Source of the DNA: Panonychus citri
Lineage: Eukaryota; Arthropoda; Arachnida; Trombidiformes; Tetranychidae
Direction: 5' to 3'
DNA length: 64,000 nt
Assembly (NCBI RefSeq): GCF_014898815.1
Contig: NW_026515545.1
Coordinates: 2,356,001 to 2,420,000 of the forward strand
Part shown: positions 47,601 to 60,468 of the stretch, piece after piece
Position numbering within the stretch: position 1 is the first letter of the stretch
Layout: each line of letters opens with the position of its first letter
The notes under the pieces: generated by a model
What the model was told of the DNA's origin: nothing
The model's database searches: none
Seen by the model: only the letters and a program-made list of their open reading frames with translations
Translations under genes and position numbers: made by a program

Positions 47601-50525
47601 ATTAAGAAAAGGTAAAAATGAACCAACTTTGGATAATCAAACTAATTAAATTGTCCAAAAGCAAATAGTACAAATTGAATGTCTCAACAATTAACAATCA
47701 AATAGGCGAGAATATTAATCTTGATCAATTGATAATCTCGAGGATAAATTTAAAGATGTTAAGTAGTTGCGAATCAGCTGATCAGGTAAATCAAGATGAA
47801 TTGGTGACGATTCACCTTTCAACTTAAGGTGATTTATTGTTAATTATTCAATCTAAATACGTAACAATTAATTAATTTACAGTCTTAAGGTTAATTTTGA
47901 AGAAGAAGAAAAATAAATAAATGCTAATCATTGTAAAGGTAAAAATTGAGGTCATTATTTCATCTTTAAACTTGGGCTTCAATTTGTGTGAGTTGTGATA
48001 TTGTAAATAGTTAATTGTGAGTGAGAGGGAAAAAGTTGCGTTGATTGTTGTTGATTATAATCAACAATCAACAGCAAAAGCCAAAAACACGTTTAAAAAG
48101 TTCGTAAATAAATTTTTCATCTTTTTTTTTTCTCTCTTCTCTTAATATGAGAAAACAAACTGCCGATGTCGATGTAGGCCAACAATTCAAAGGTAATCGG
48201 CAAAAGAAAAGGGAAACTTAAGACTTAAGGTCAAATATTTCCGTTCATTTTTATCCTTTTAGTTGATATTCAGTAAATTAAGTTAATTATTACGATGATT
48301 AAATAAGGAAAAGTTATCATACTACAGGAGAAACAATTTCGACGATGATGATGATGAGGAGGAGGAAAAATAAAGGTGAAGAAGATGCTGATTGTCTTGA
48401 TAATAACAATTTTCGATATTCGATTGATTAGTTGGTGTTGATTAATTTCTTTTAATTGTTATTCATTCCAAGCTATTGGCTAATTAGTGATTAAAGTCCA
48501 TTGGACTTTAGATAATTTAATGATTAGTATAAGTGGATAACCCAAAGGTCATCTCGTTGTTTTTTGTTTTGTTTTGTTTTTATTCATTTTCAAGGGAATC
48601 GAGTTTTTTTTCTGGCTTAACAATTAACTAAATTATTATCTAATCATGATCAACATCCTCATGATAATCAACATGATTCTGAGTTCGGATAATACCATGA
48701 ATAATCTGGTATGAGTTTGAAATGTGAGAAACAATTACCTTTAATAAAAAAAAAGGTAACCTTGACATGTTAACTACTATTATCAATCAGAATTACAATT
48801 AGAGAGAAACAATTAAAAAAAAAAGTTTCTCAACAATAACAACATGCAAATAGTAATTTCAATTGTTAACAATTAACTATCATCTTAACATTATTTTATT
48901 AATGACAAATATCATGATAATATTTTATCATTTGTCTATAATAATCAATTGAAATATTCAAATGGTTACAACTGAAGTAATTGTCAATTGATTGGAAGTT
49001 AATTATCAGCTGATTGGATTAATATTGAAGGGATATTTTAAATTTTATCTTTGATTTGTTAATGCAATTTGATCGTTAGTTGATTCTTACCACTAAGTTG
49101 ATTGTTTCAATGAAATTGGATTAATGTAAAATAACAATTACGGTAAATTATCAATCTAATTTACGTCAAAAAATTAATATTAATTGTGAAGGTCAATTGA
49201 GATGATGATTATGTCCACCAACAAGACAAAAGACTGATTAAAATTGTTGTTTTTTTTTTACTTCTCAATGTCAACATGGTAACAATTTGATGACAATTAA
49301 GGAAACCAAGTTATCTTTAAACACTATTGTTATGGTTGATACAAAATCAAAGGTAACAATCAACTTATTGTTATGAGTATTGATTGAGGAAAATGTGAAA
49401 TGAAAACAATCAGTTTACAATTAGATTAAAGGGGAATAATCAACAATTTAGTAGCAAAAAAGGATTTAAATTAGTGATTAGGATGATTGTAGCTGTCAAA
49501 TGGGATATCAAGTCGATTGATATTCTGGACAATATATGGAAATAAAATAAAAAGTCATTGTGACAATCAAATGTCTATGAAATTATCAGATTCAGTGGGA
49601 ATTCATTTGATTATAAGGTGATAATGATTAGTTATGAGAGAGAGAAAGTGAAAGTATGAAGATGGATGATAAAGGAAGATATCATTTCGATTCTGTCATT
49701 TGGTTTATTCGGTTAAACCTGATTTTCTGGTCTTCACTGAACCTCCTTCCAATTGGAAATGTTATTCAGGGGAAAATGAATATTTATCATGTTTACTTGT
49801 TGTTTATCATGAAAACAAGAGGGGAAAAAGGTAGTAGCCTTTTAGAAGGAGGGTTTTCCAATTACGAATTGCTCGTTTTACCTGAATGGTGTGGAAAGAA
49901 AAAGTTTTACTTACCTGGAGATACTTTTCTTCTCGATTAGTTTATCAGTAACTTTTCACCGAATCATGTTGATGATTGTGAGGATCATATTAATGGCGAG
50001 ATCCCCCTTCAGTTACTTTATTCAATTCTATTGATTATTAAACGTGTCACTGATTGTCAACTCATTTTCGAGTTAATAGTTACCTTGATTTGAAAATTGT
50101 TTATTATTCTCTAACCCTTCAACTAGTGAACTGTGAATTAATCATTATCTAAATTGTGTTAAATCATCGTAGTGAATTAACTTTATTGATAACTTATATT
50201 AATCTATTTGTTTTCTATCAATCAACTAATTTGCAAAAAAAGTTTCTCATTCAGTTTTTGTTTATCTACTTTTCCATAAATGTGAGTTTATCATGTAAAC
50301 ATGAACATGTGAAGATCATTCTGATCAATGATTATCATTATTGAATCTTCACTGATCTCATCGTAATTTAATTTAATTTAGTTTAATTTTTATTCTCCTC
50401 ATTTTCTTTTAGAGGATTTAATTTACTTGAAACCAACGAAATCGAAAATTTTGTCATCAACGAATTAACTTTTTTTTATTGTTAGTCTAACAAGAAAAGT
50501 TTATATAATAGAAAAACTAATCAGG
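44657..50525. other. Spacer between the inverted ELOVL genes
   Basis: 5.9 kb of very AT-rich DNA, dominated by AATTGTT/CAATTAA-type words, with a CT microsatellite at 44951-44976. It must carry both ELOVL promoters, since the genes point away from each other. Chance frames at 47036-47359 (no ATG) and 49656-49940 have no family features. An acceptor-like TTTTCTTTTAG at about 50411 may end a 5'-UTR intron of copy B. Confidence 0.55.
44951..44976. repeat. CT microsatellite
   Basis: A CT run about 300 nt upstream of ELOVL copy A. Confidence 0.8.
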
Positions 50526-51422
50526 ATGTCGAGCGCGACAACGGCAACGACGACAATTAATGCTAGTAAATCATTTATGGATACAACATTTTACTATTTT
50601 CATGATTTTTGGGAGGAAAAGGGTGACCCTCGAGTATCATCTTTACCCCTTATGTATGGTGGTCCATGGAAGGTCATGTTGATCAGTTTCCTTTACTGGT
50701 ACTTTGTCAGAATCTTGGGTCCAGCTCTGATGAAAGGACGACAACCATTTGACTTGAGGTCAATCATGTTACTACACAACAGTTTCCTCATCGGTGTAAA
50801 CGGAGTTGGTTTCTTTGTGGGTCTTTGGGTAACCGATATGTTAAAAGAGACCTGGAACTGTGGTCCAGTCGATCCCAATACCTCTAACCTCAAGGATAAT
50901 CTAACCGTTTACCTTGGTTACATTTACTTTCTCACTAAAATCGTGGACTTTGGTGATACCATTTTCTTTGTATTGAGAAAGCGTTTCCATCAAGCCTCAT
51001 TTTTACACGTTTTCCACCACGGAGTCATGCCCATTGTCGGTTTTGTGGGACTGAAATTCCACCCTGTAGGCTATTCGGGCTTCCTACCAACCATCAATAT
51101 CCTTATTCACGCGATCATGTATGCCTATTATGCTTTGGCCTGTGCAGGTCCAGAGATGAAGAAATACCTTTGGTGGAAAAAGCATATCACCCAATTGCAA
51201 ATGGTCCAGTTTGTGTTGACCTTTTTCCACGCTCTAAATGCCATCGTTAATCCAAATTGTCACTGGCCTTTGGTCTTGGCTTATCTCGAGGGTCTTCACG
51301 CTGTTTTATTTTTCTTCCTCTTTGCATCTTTCTATAAAAAAGCTTACATGTCACCATCTTCATCTTCATCTTCATCAACACCCATTTCTAAATCATCAAC
51401 AAACAATAATAAGATTGATTAA
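50526..51422 (+). CDS. Very-long-chain fatty acid elongase, copy B
   Basis: An intronless gene of 298 residues, in inverted orientation to copy A. The core, with HVFHH at 161-165, is identical in protein sequence to copy A. Only the first dozen residues (MSSATTATTT against MVGPTTT) and the last 16 or so after the Ser run (TPISKSSTNNNKID) differ. The enzyme role is as for copy A. Flanks and UTRs are unrelated by eye, so expression can differ while the enzyme is the same. Confidence 0.95.
   Translation: MSSATTATTTINASKSFMDTTFYYFHDFWEEKGDPRVSSLPLMYGGPWKVMLISFLYWYFVRILGPALMKGRQPFDLRSIMLLHNSFLIGVNGVGFFVGLWVTDMLKETWNCGPVDPNTSNLKDNLTVYLGYIYFLTKIVDFGDTIFFVLRKRFHQASFLHVFHHGVMPIVGFVGLKFHPVGYSGFLPTINILIHAIMYAYYALACAGPEMKKYLWWKKHITQLQMVQFVLTFFHALNAIVNPNCHWPLVLAYLEGLHAVLFFFLFASFYKKAYMSPSSSSSSSTPISKSSTNNNKID
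50548..51380 (+). repeat. Inverted repeat arm, ELOVL copy B
   Basis: Partner of 43810-44643. The match begins near ACGACGACAATTAATGC and ends in the TCATCT serine-codon repeat. Confidence 0.9.
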
Positions 51423-54400
51423 TATTATAAATCATTTGATAATTAACACCGATTAACAACAACGAATTGCGAGTTTAATCATCATTTTCTTTACGCTTAA
51501 ATTTTGTCTCATAAAATCAATTTCTCTGTTCGCCATAAAGAAGCTCAATTTAACCGTAAAAATCGTAAAAAAATGATCAACACTAAAAAGACAATTTAAA
51601 AAACTTACAATCGTCCTTTTTTGTTTTCGTTTCCTCGAATGTCCAAATAAGTTTCGGTTCAGTTTTCTGCGTTTAGAGTTGGATTGTTTTTCCACCCGCT
51701 CAGAGTTTCATTCATAACAATTTACGTTTCCACCTAAGATTATTTCTGTCAGATTGAGTTAATTTACTTCACTGAATTTGAGTATAATTTTCAGTGATGA
51801 AAATTTGACTCATGTAGATGATAAAACTATCAGAATATTAATTAGAGCAAATTGTGAATGAGGATGAGAATACGAAATGTGATATCAGAGTAATTTTTTT
51901 GTTCTCTCTCTTTCTCTTCAAGTAAAATAATGAGAAATTCATTGATAACAAGTTAATTCAATGAAGAATTAAGATTTTCATGATAATAGAATAGAGAAAA
52001 AGAAAAGGAGAGTTAATCTAAAGCGTATGTTGACCTGATATAAAAATCTCGCCTCAGGCAACTTGACCAAATTTCTAATTGACTTATATAAATATTTCTC
52101 TTCGTTTTTTCCTTATTCAAACATTAGATTCATTTAAATTCTGATTTATATTCTTAAGCTTCAAGTTAACGGTAAATTGAATAATAATCACTCATGATAT
52201 TGTTCAGAATTGGCTTCAGTTTTCATCAACAACAGCAAATGTATCATCACATTTAATGATTTGTTTACTTTTTTTCTTCATTTTCACAATTAGATGATAA
52301 AACTTTAACTATTTGATACATTCAAGTGATTATAATTGTGATTCTATCAAATTAACAGTAAATACTACATGATGATGAATGATGATAATCACCAAAATTC
52401 AAAGAATCACAGTGAAAGTTATCAATTAGTTTGGTGTTGTTATTATCATGTAATTAGCTTGGTGAGATTGAAGGGAAATTACTTACCTTTGGTTGAACTT
52501 AGTTAATGATGGAAACAATCATGATAATGATGATGATGGTTGAGTGTTGAACTGAACTTGATTCAGAAAGTGAACTTGACCATTAGAAGGACAAGTTTGT
52601 TACTTTATCAATAATATCATTTACCTTTACTAATTGTTGATGGGTCAGGTTATTTGTTTCGGCTTATCAATTGGTATCTTCTTATACTCTCTTAGCCTCA
52701 GGGCATTTATGGGGTTTATATCCAGAGACAAGAAGATAATAACCCTTTTCAAGAACATGCAATTAAATTACCTGTACATGATTCAGAATTAAATTTCTTC
52801 TCATCGGTAATTATATTGATCTTATATTGATTATTGTTGGCATCCTTCAAGATAATATTGTTAATAAATAAGAGATACGATGGATAAGCTTTTCCAATGG
52901 TCAATTAATTTGTATGGACATTTAATGAGAGTTTGAGAATTCAATTAATACCTGAGAGAGAAATGATATAATTGAAGAAAAGAGAACGATAATTAGATTT
53001 AGAATTATGAATGAATGCGAAATGAAGAAACGGAAATGAATTGTTATACAATTAAATCTCTAATTACGAATGTTTCAAATTTGTAATCGTCGAGTAAATT
53101 GTTGGAGAAAAGCAATTGAACAATTAATACATTAAAATGGGAAATTGAATTGACAACAAGTTGTCAATACTTAACTGAATCTCTCAACCGGTAATGGTGA
53201 ATAATTGATTACTAATTAACTGATCCATTGATGCTTCACCTCGACAGTTATTTTTAAAGGAAACATCGTAATTAAAGATTCTCAATTAGAGAAAAACAAA
53301 ATTTACCGTTAAATTAAAGGTAATTTTCCAAATGATAATCAATTATAATTCATTTGTTTACATTCCCAACAAGAGGTTCACCAAACAAGGACATCTAAAG
53401 GTAACCCCTTTGGATTAACAATCTAAACACTGGAAACCCGATTTGGGTTCAGTTGAGCGAAGGCCATATAACCGAAAGTCCATTGGATTATCATGCTTTT
53501 TTCGCTCTGTAAGTAAAAGATATTAAATCTTTGCTCTTAATTGTTGTAATTAAATTTTGGAAAAGTTTATATCAATAATACAATTCCGGATAATACATGT
53601 ATGTCGAACACAGTAGTTAGTTTATGTCGAGAATCAAAGAAAGGATTAAATTTGAAGATAGATGAAGAAACTCTAACAAACAATGTGCGATACCTGCAAA
53701 TGACCTTGAAACGCGTTCTAATTGACCTTCATCTTTTAATATGAAAATAAGAAGAAAAAAGCACAATAGTTAAAATGGAAATAAAGAGATGGCAGCACTT
53801 GTCTTCTTTTTTTCATTAAATTAATTTTTCTTTTTCTCAAATTAAGTCACGTTTTTAATTATCTCTGGTAATTAGTTTTATTCACTATTCTGTTTGTGTT
53901 TATTATCTCTTTTTCTCAACAATCCTGTTAATCCAATTGACACTTGAAATGTTGTTATCGTCACTGACACTGATTATTTGGAGAAGATGAAGAAAACAAA
54001 AATCTCCTTTTAGTGAACAAACAAAAACAAAATGTCTTGACAACATTTTCTTATTCAACATAATACAAATGACCAAATAATTTTCTTCTTGTATGTAAAC
54101 ATTTTTGTTTACATATTATTAGAAAATAGCAGATTATTGTTTCATGGTTAATCTAATTAGTTAAAGGTAACAATTTAAGTGACCATTTGTAAATGACCCT
54201 TTAGGCCTTAATGTTGTCAATCTCTCCCTCCAATATTTTCAATGGGTAATAAGAAAATGCAATGTAAACATTACATGATAGAAAATTGAATTGAAAGCAA
54301 GAATTAGATTTTCTTTACCTTTCACTTAATTTCTAATTACCAGAGTTAATTAATACCTCCTTCCGTTTAAAGGTAAGACTATGTAACATTAATTAATTGA

Positions 54401-54509
54401 CTTGTTTTCTTTTTATTCTTCTCTTTGATTGTTTAATCCTTTTAGGCTTTCAAAACGTTCAAATTGGCTCATCATCGTAACTCAACTTGTTCCATCATCA
54501 TCTCTGTAG
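51423..54509. other. Intergenic region between ELOVL copy B and the peropsin leader
   Basis: About 3 kb, AT-rich, with no coding exon, RNA gene or mobile element that I can support. Confidence 0.5.
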
Positions 54510-54598
54510 GCTATGTTTCTAATTGTAAGCAACTATTTTCATCTGTTCCTGTCACCATCACCATCGTCATCATCTTCTATAACTATGGATAACCAAAG
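54510..54598 (+). other. Putative 5' exon of the peropsin transcript
   Basis: Flanked by an acceptor (TCTCTGTAG) and a donor (CAAAG|GTGAGT). It contains an ATG at 54513 that reads MFLIVSNYFHLFLSPSPSSS and onward to MDNQ. The next acceptor (TTTCACAG at 55365) would give a short tail KRLSNNILEDDDD and a stop. It could be a leader with an upstream ORF or a separate micro-ORF transcript. Evidence is limited to splice sites. Confidence 0.3.
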
Positions 54599-55990
54599 GT
54601 GAGTTTTCACATTTAATTATTGGCATGTTAATAATCTGACATGTCAATTTAATATCATTGAAAAACTTACACATTCTAACATGGATACATTTGCCCTTTT
54701 CCATTCCCAAATGATACAATGGTTACTTGGGTAATAATAACATCGTTCTGAAAGTGATATATGAAGAAAATGTTGAGAATATGAAGAAGAAGAAAAAAAA
54801 AAGATCAATGAACATGAAACATTATTATTAGTATTCTTAGATGAGAGAATTTATTACTTTTTCTTTCTTGTTCTTCTTTGAGGAAAGAAAAACTGTTCTA
54901 GAGTTGAGAGAGAGAAAGCGGATACATTTCTATTCTTTCATTCTCATCTTTGTCTTCCGTAAAGGTGAATTATTTATTATGAAACTAAAAAGAGCGCCTG
55001 AGTAAGCATTAAGAAAATATCATTTCGATGGCTTCGATTTACCTTAAATGTCCAAGGAATGAAGGTGAATATATGAGATGAAGACAGAAGTAGCTCAAAA
55101 GACAGAGTCATGGAGAAAGAGAGAGAAAAGTAGAAGAAGATGAGTGGAAAGATAGAAGAAGAAACTTAGAGGGAGACAATGGAAGAGAGAGAGAGAGAGA
55201 GAATGAGTATATGAGAGAGTGAGAGAGGATGAAAATAGCAGAGAGAATCATTTTGATATTCGAATGTTTCACTTTTGCAAACCTTTTCATTAACATCACT
55301 TGAAGAATCAATTTTAATCAAAGTTAAGTCGAGTTAATATTTTACTTTTGTTTTGCATTTCACAGGAAGAGATTATCGAATAATATTTTGGAGGATGATG
55401 ATGATTAAGGAGAGAGAAGAAGAAGACAAGAGAAAAGAGAATGAAGAAGAAACGAGAGAAAGATAAATATAAAGAGAGAAAAGAAAGAAGATAAAAAAAA
55501 TTATCATCATAATTACAATTCCAATGTTCTAATCATCATTATCATCATCATTGTAAAATCTCTCTCTCTCTCTCTTCTTTCTTTCTCTTTCTATTTTCTA
55601 CCTTGTTCTCATCATCTTTATCTTCATCATCATTGGAAACCACAAAAATGCTTCCAAAACACAATCAGCTCCATTATCATCTTCATCTTCATCTTCATCT
55701 TCACCTTATTTTCCTTCCAAATGACTTTAAGTGATTAACAGAAAAACTTTAACTGTTTGATTTACCATTGACCAGAACAATTTAATTAAATCATCTAATT
55801 CTCAATATGTTCTCATCAATTGATCATCACAATTATCATCATCATCACTAGTCTAACGGTAAACATAAACCAACAAACAGATTTGGATTAAGTTAATTGA
55901 AACAATTTATCATCTAATCAATTCCATCACATCTTAAATCATTTCTTCATCAATTATAATTGATAATCAAAGTAAATCAATTCAACAATT

Positions 55991-58211
55991 ATGATCAACT
56001 CGTTTCCTAATTTAACCAAATTCATTGGACTTTATCTTGCAACCGTAGGTAAGTTAAGCAAATTTTGTACAATTAATTGTTGATCATTTAATTTAACATG
56101 AAACGTGAAACATTAACAATTTCACAATTACCTGCATGTGTAAATTTGCTACTTGAATGATTAAATTAACAGTTGATTGATTGATTAATCATTAATATGA
56201 TTTCAATCATAAACATAAAAAAAAAGTTCTGACAGCGAATGGGAAACAAAAAGGTAAACACCAATTCAGTTCATTTCCGATTTTTTTTCCTCATTTGAAT
56301 CCCATAAGTGAATTAGTATTAATTTCACCATGAAATGATGATGACAGTAATTTCTTACTGAATTTATGATTTAATTAGATTAATTGTTAACCGAAACTTT
56401 GACATAATTATTACAAAATTTATCGATAATAATTCAACTTGTCCAACTAATGTAATTAAACAATAAGTCTGAGTTCAAGTTAAAGCATGTAGATTAGTTT
56501 AATTAGTTTAATTATTCACCAACAAAAGAAAAGTTACAATTAGTAATCAAATCTAATTAAATCAATAATTAGTCTGTAATTTTCTCTCTCCTACAATTAT
56601 TAGTTGACTCTAATTATAGTCTTACAATCATCTGATTTTGAGTGAATTAAACTCGAACCAGGAAATAGATTTTAATATGAGAGATTATCTTTTCAATTTT
56701 GTCTATTAAAGTTAATCACCAAGAGATTTAATTTACTAAATGAATTTGTAACAATTAACCTTTTTTTGCTCTTTTTTTGTGTTTCCCATTGAAAAAGTGA
56801 TTATACTTTGTGATACATTTGTATAATCACTTAATCATAAACATTAAAGTCTACGAATCAATTTAATCTCATTGTGAGAAATTAATCTAATTTAGTGAAT
56901 TTGTTTCTCTCTCCAGGAATCATTGGTAGTATTTGCAATCTATTGTTATTATTTATGTTCTATCGATTTCGATCACGAACTTCGGACACAGCGATTCTAT
57001 TGGCAAATCTTGCCCTCTCCGATCTTGGAATAGTATCATTTGGTAATCCCTTCTCATCTTCCTCTAATCTTGCTGGAAGGTAACAAATTTCAATTACAAT
57101 TAACCAGCTAATTAACTAATCAAAACTGTTTCCCAATTAGATGGCTTTATGGTGATGATGGATGTCAATGGTATGCCTTTTTTGGATTCTTCTTTGGATC
57201 TGCTCACATTGGAACCTTAACATTTCTTGCTCTTGATCGTTATAACAAAATTTGCAGGATAACCATTAGTAAGTTTCCATCACAATTAACAATTAACTAA
57301 ATTGTTGACAGGTATAAGCTACTCTACCATATGATAAACTTACCTGAGAGCAAAAAGTAACTAAATCTTTAGGTAAAAGATAACTATCATTTCGTGTATA
57401 TTAGTAGTTGTTATTACCTTTAAAGGTGAAAGGAACCACAGAGTTGAGAGGTCAATATAATTAAGGTTAAGGTACATTAAAGGTCAATAATAATATGGGG
57501 TAAGAATTTATCATTTTGATATTAAACAAAACAATAAAGGTAAATACTTGAGGTAAATGTTTTACTAAAGGTCGTTCGTAAAGGTTAATATGGTTTTTAA
57601 TGAGTAAAGATTTTGGGTATATGAATAATGTTGATTAAACAATGAAGATAATCATCATTTATCCCCAAAAGGATTAGCTTTTAATCATCTTTATCTCTTT
57701 CTTTGAAAAGCTTTTAGCATCTTCCAACTAACAGTTTAGTATCTTTTCCCTTTATTATCACTATTTACTTGATTATTATCTCAGTAGATGATTCTGTTAA
57801 TCATCATCTTCTTATTAGTATCTTTTATTTAATCATCATCCTCATCTCTCTCCAGGTAAATGTAGTTGATGAAACCTTATCTGTTTAGATTTACATCAAG
57901 GTTTGCATTTCTCTCTGTTTATTTTTGTTTTAAAAGTCGATGGTTAATTTTTGCATCTTATGCAATCTCAGGTTGAATCAATTTTTTTGTTGATTGTTGT
58001 TTATTATTATTGATTGTTTTAGTAATTTATAAGAAATTATAATCAGACTATTGCAAAATGCTTACGATAATATTATCATAACACACTTGTAAATGGCCAT
58101 TCACAATATGCCAAGGACAAAATAGTCAATCACCTTAAAGAAATGTCATCAATTTTACCTTAATGATAATGATTCTTGATATTTACTCACGAATTTGCAA
58201 ATACAATTAGT

Positions 58212-58268
<57 letters not shown>

Positions 58269-60468
58269 CTATACTCATCAAAGTCTTGTTTAATACCTTG
58301 ATGACATTGTTTTAAGTATCACCAGTGTTTGCTTTTATCTGCTTGATGATGTTTGCTAGTTAATTATAAACAATTAATCAGATGAAATTAATTCAAAGTC
58401 CCAAATGTGATGAAACAGTTACCATGAAAATTGACTAAAGAATATAGGAATTGTTTTATTGAATTTCATTCGATAACAAAATTACTCTTTTCTTACACAT
58501 TGGAAAGATTGAGAGGAAATTAACTTTAGCCTCAAGGGTTAAATTGTTTCTTTCACAATTTAATTATTCCAACAAATTGTAACTGTAAATTGAATTTAAT
58601 ACAATAGAAACCCCATAACATAAGAGATAAACTGAATCAGCTCAATTGTTGATCATTTACCAGACTGATAATCCAATATTACTATTGGTAGATGATTGAA
58701 TCAAGACGATTTATAAATAACAATTAAACTGTTGAAATACTGTCCTTTTAATTGTTGTTACTTGATTATCCAACTTGATTCCTTAATCTAGATGATAAAT
58801 CGGATTAATTTTGATACAATTTAAAGCAAAGGTAAATTGTTACATGTCTACTCAATAATATTGATTGTAATCAAAGATTTAATTGTCTATTTATTATTAA
58901 TATCTCTCTTTTTTAAATTGTAACAATTTGACGTCTCGTTTTTTTATCTGATTATTTAATCAAATTCAATATAATAACGTGAATCAATTTCATAATTAAT
59001 TGTCATCAGAATTGTTTCCTATTAACTATTGATTACTTATCGGTCCATTTACCTGAGAAACCAAGTTAATCAAAAATTGCAACAATTTAATATCATCAGT
59101 TAATTATAAGTTTGACAACAAAAACTTTTCCAACATTTTATTAGGAATCAAACTACTAATCAATTATAATTGTAATTGAAAAATATTTACTCTCTAAATT
59201 ATAACTGAATTAAGTTGCTTAATTAACTAGATAAATTGATTTCTCGTCTAAATTGTTCAGACAATCATCAGAATCCATGGGAGTAATATTTTCAGTTAAT
59301 AGTAATTATAATGATACAGAAAAAGTGTAACAATCAATTTAATATGGTCAAACTCTGTTAGTTAATTGAAGTGAAATTTCAATTCAATTTATTAATTGTA
59401 ATTGACGAAAAACTGACCAAATCAAGTTGATTATAATTTACAATTTTTACCTTTGATTACGTTTGATTAGAGATCACGTTAAATTTTGCTTAGATAATCA
59501 TTGATTTATTTACGTAAAGAGTAAACTTTGGATTATAATCTGATGATTATTATAATCGGATGAAGGTCAGTAAAATATATCAGTCAAGATAATCAATTTG
59601 GTGAACATTTAATTAGTAATTTGATACACAATTTGTATTGACAATACATTAAGAATCTGATTAACAATTTATTTTCTCTCCATCTCTCTTTCCTTGAATT
59701 ACCAGGTAATCCAAGAGTTGAAACATCGCCTTATAATATTATCGCTGTTATATTATCGATCTGGTTATATGCATTATTTTGGGCGCTAATGCCGATGATC
59801 GGATGGGCCAGTTATGGCCTAGAACCGTTAATTACAAGTTGTACAATCGACTGGCGACAAAATGATGATTCATATAAATCTTTTATCATAGTTTATGCCA
59901 TTTTCGGCTATTTTCTGCCTTTTACAATAATCTTTTTCTCTTATCGGTCAGTTCGTCGATGGATTAACTCAAGAGATCCTCAGGTTCGTTGGACTAATTG
60001 TTTAGGAGATTATTGGACCAATCAAAAGAATATAACATTCGTAAGTATATCGCATTGTGCTACCAATTGTTTTACTCTCATTGATAAAAATTATTCTCTT
60101 GTTTTTGTTTCTTTTCGCGATTAATCATTTAGATGACAATTGTAATTAACATCGCTTTCCTATTAGCCTGGACTCCATATGCATTATTATGTCTCTATGT
60201 TGTTTTCGGTGATCCCGCCGATGTACCCGTTTGGTTCAGTCTACTTCCACCGCTTATGGCTAAAACATCAACCATCTTTAATCCGTTAATCTATTTCCTA
60301 ACTAATCCAAGGATTCGTTCAGCCATTTGGATAACTTTAAAATGTTCAGATATCAATCAACTCGATGAAGAGATTGAAAATAATCATACAAATCGTGATA
60401 ATTCAGGTGAAACCTCAACGTCCTGCGATAAATCAAGAAATGAAAATCTAATCCCTTTAAACGCATGA
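55991..60468 (+). CDS. Peropsin (RRH-type opsin)
   Basis: Five exons: 55991-56048, 56917-57079, 57141-57268, 59706-60040 and 60133-60468. Phases are 1, 2, 1 and 0, giving 339 residues, the usual peropsin length. Seven helices are recognisable. The retinal-binding Lys lies in MAKTSTIFNP (AAA at 60262-60264) and the NPxxY motif is NPLIYF. LDRY ends helix III, and the conserved disulphide Cys pair is in DDGCQWY and ITSCTIDW. At the bovine-rhodopsin 113 position there is Tyr, while Glu181 is kept (GLEPLITSC), so Glu181 is the likely counterion. Closest resemblance is to vertebrate RRH (LFWALMPxIGWASY, CTIxWRxNDxS, FGDPxxxP). Peropsins act as light-dependent retinal isomerases or G-protein-coupled opsins in eye and pigment cells. 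NLT near the N-terminus is a possible glycosylation site. Confidence 0.95.
57269..59705 (+). other. Large third intron of the peropsin gene
   Basis: 2,437 bp, far longer than the 61- and 92-bp introns beside it. Very AT-rich, with a 52-nt CT microsatellite. No nested gene is seen. Confidence 0.85.
58214..58265. repeat. CT microsatellite, 26 units
   Basis: The longest pure dinucleotide run in the window, inside the large peropsin intron. Confidence 0.95.

Noticed and set aside
48147..48192. Mini exon MRKQTADVDVGQQFK ending in a donor-like site
   Set aside because: No compatible downstream exon could be found, so there is no gene to attach it to.
49656..49940. 94-residue ATG frame
   Set aside because: No recognisable domain, and composition is close to chance. 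A donor-like GTAAGT on the opposite strand overlaps it. Not enough to call a gene.
50502..50508. TATATAA as a TATA box for ELOVL copy B
   Set aside because: It lies only about 20 nt before the ATG, so transcription would start at or after the start codon.
43810..51380. Inverted repeat as the ends of a DNA transposon
   Set aside because: The arms are functional elongase coding sequence, with no target-site duplication at their outer ends and no transposase between them.
58214..58265. Long CT run as a tandem array of biological function
   Set aside because: A simple dinucleotide microsatellite like several others here. No spacer structure, so not a CRISPR array.
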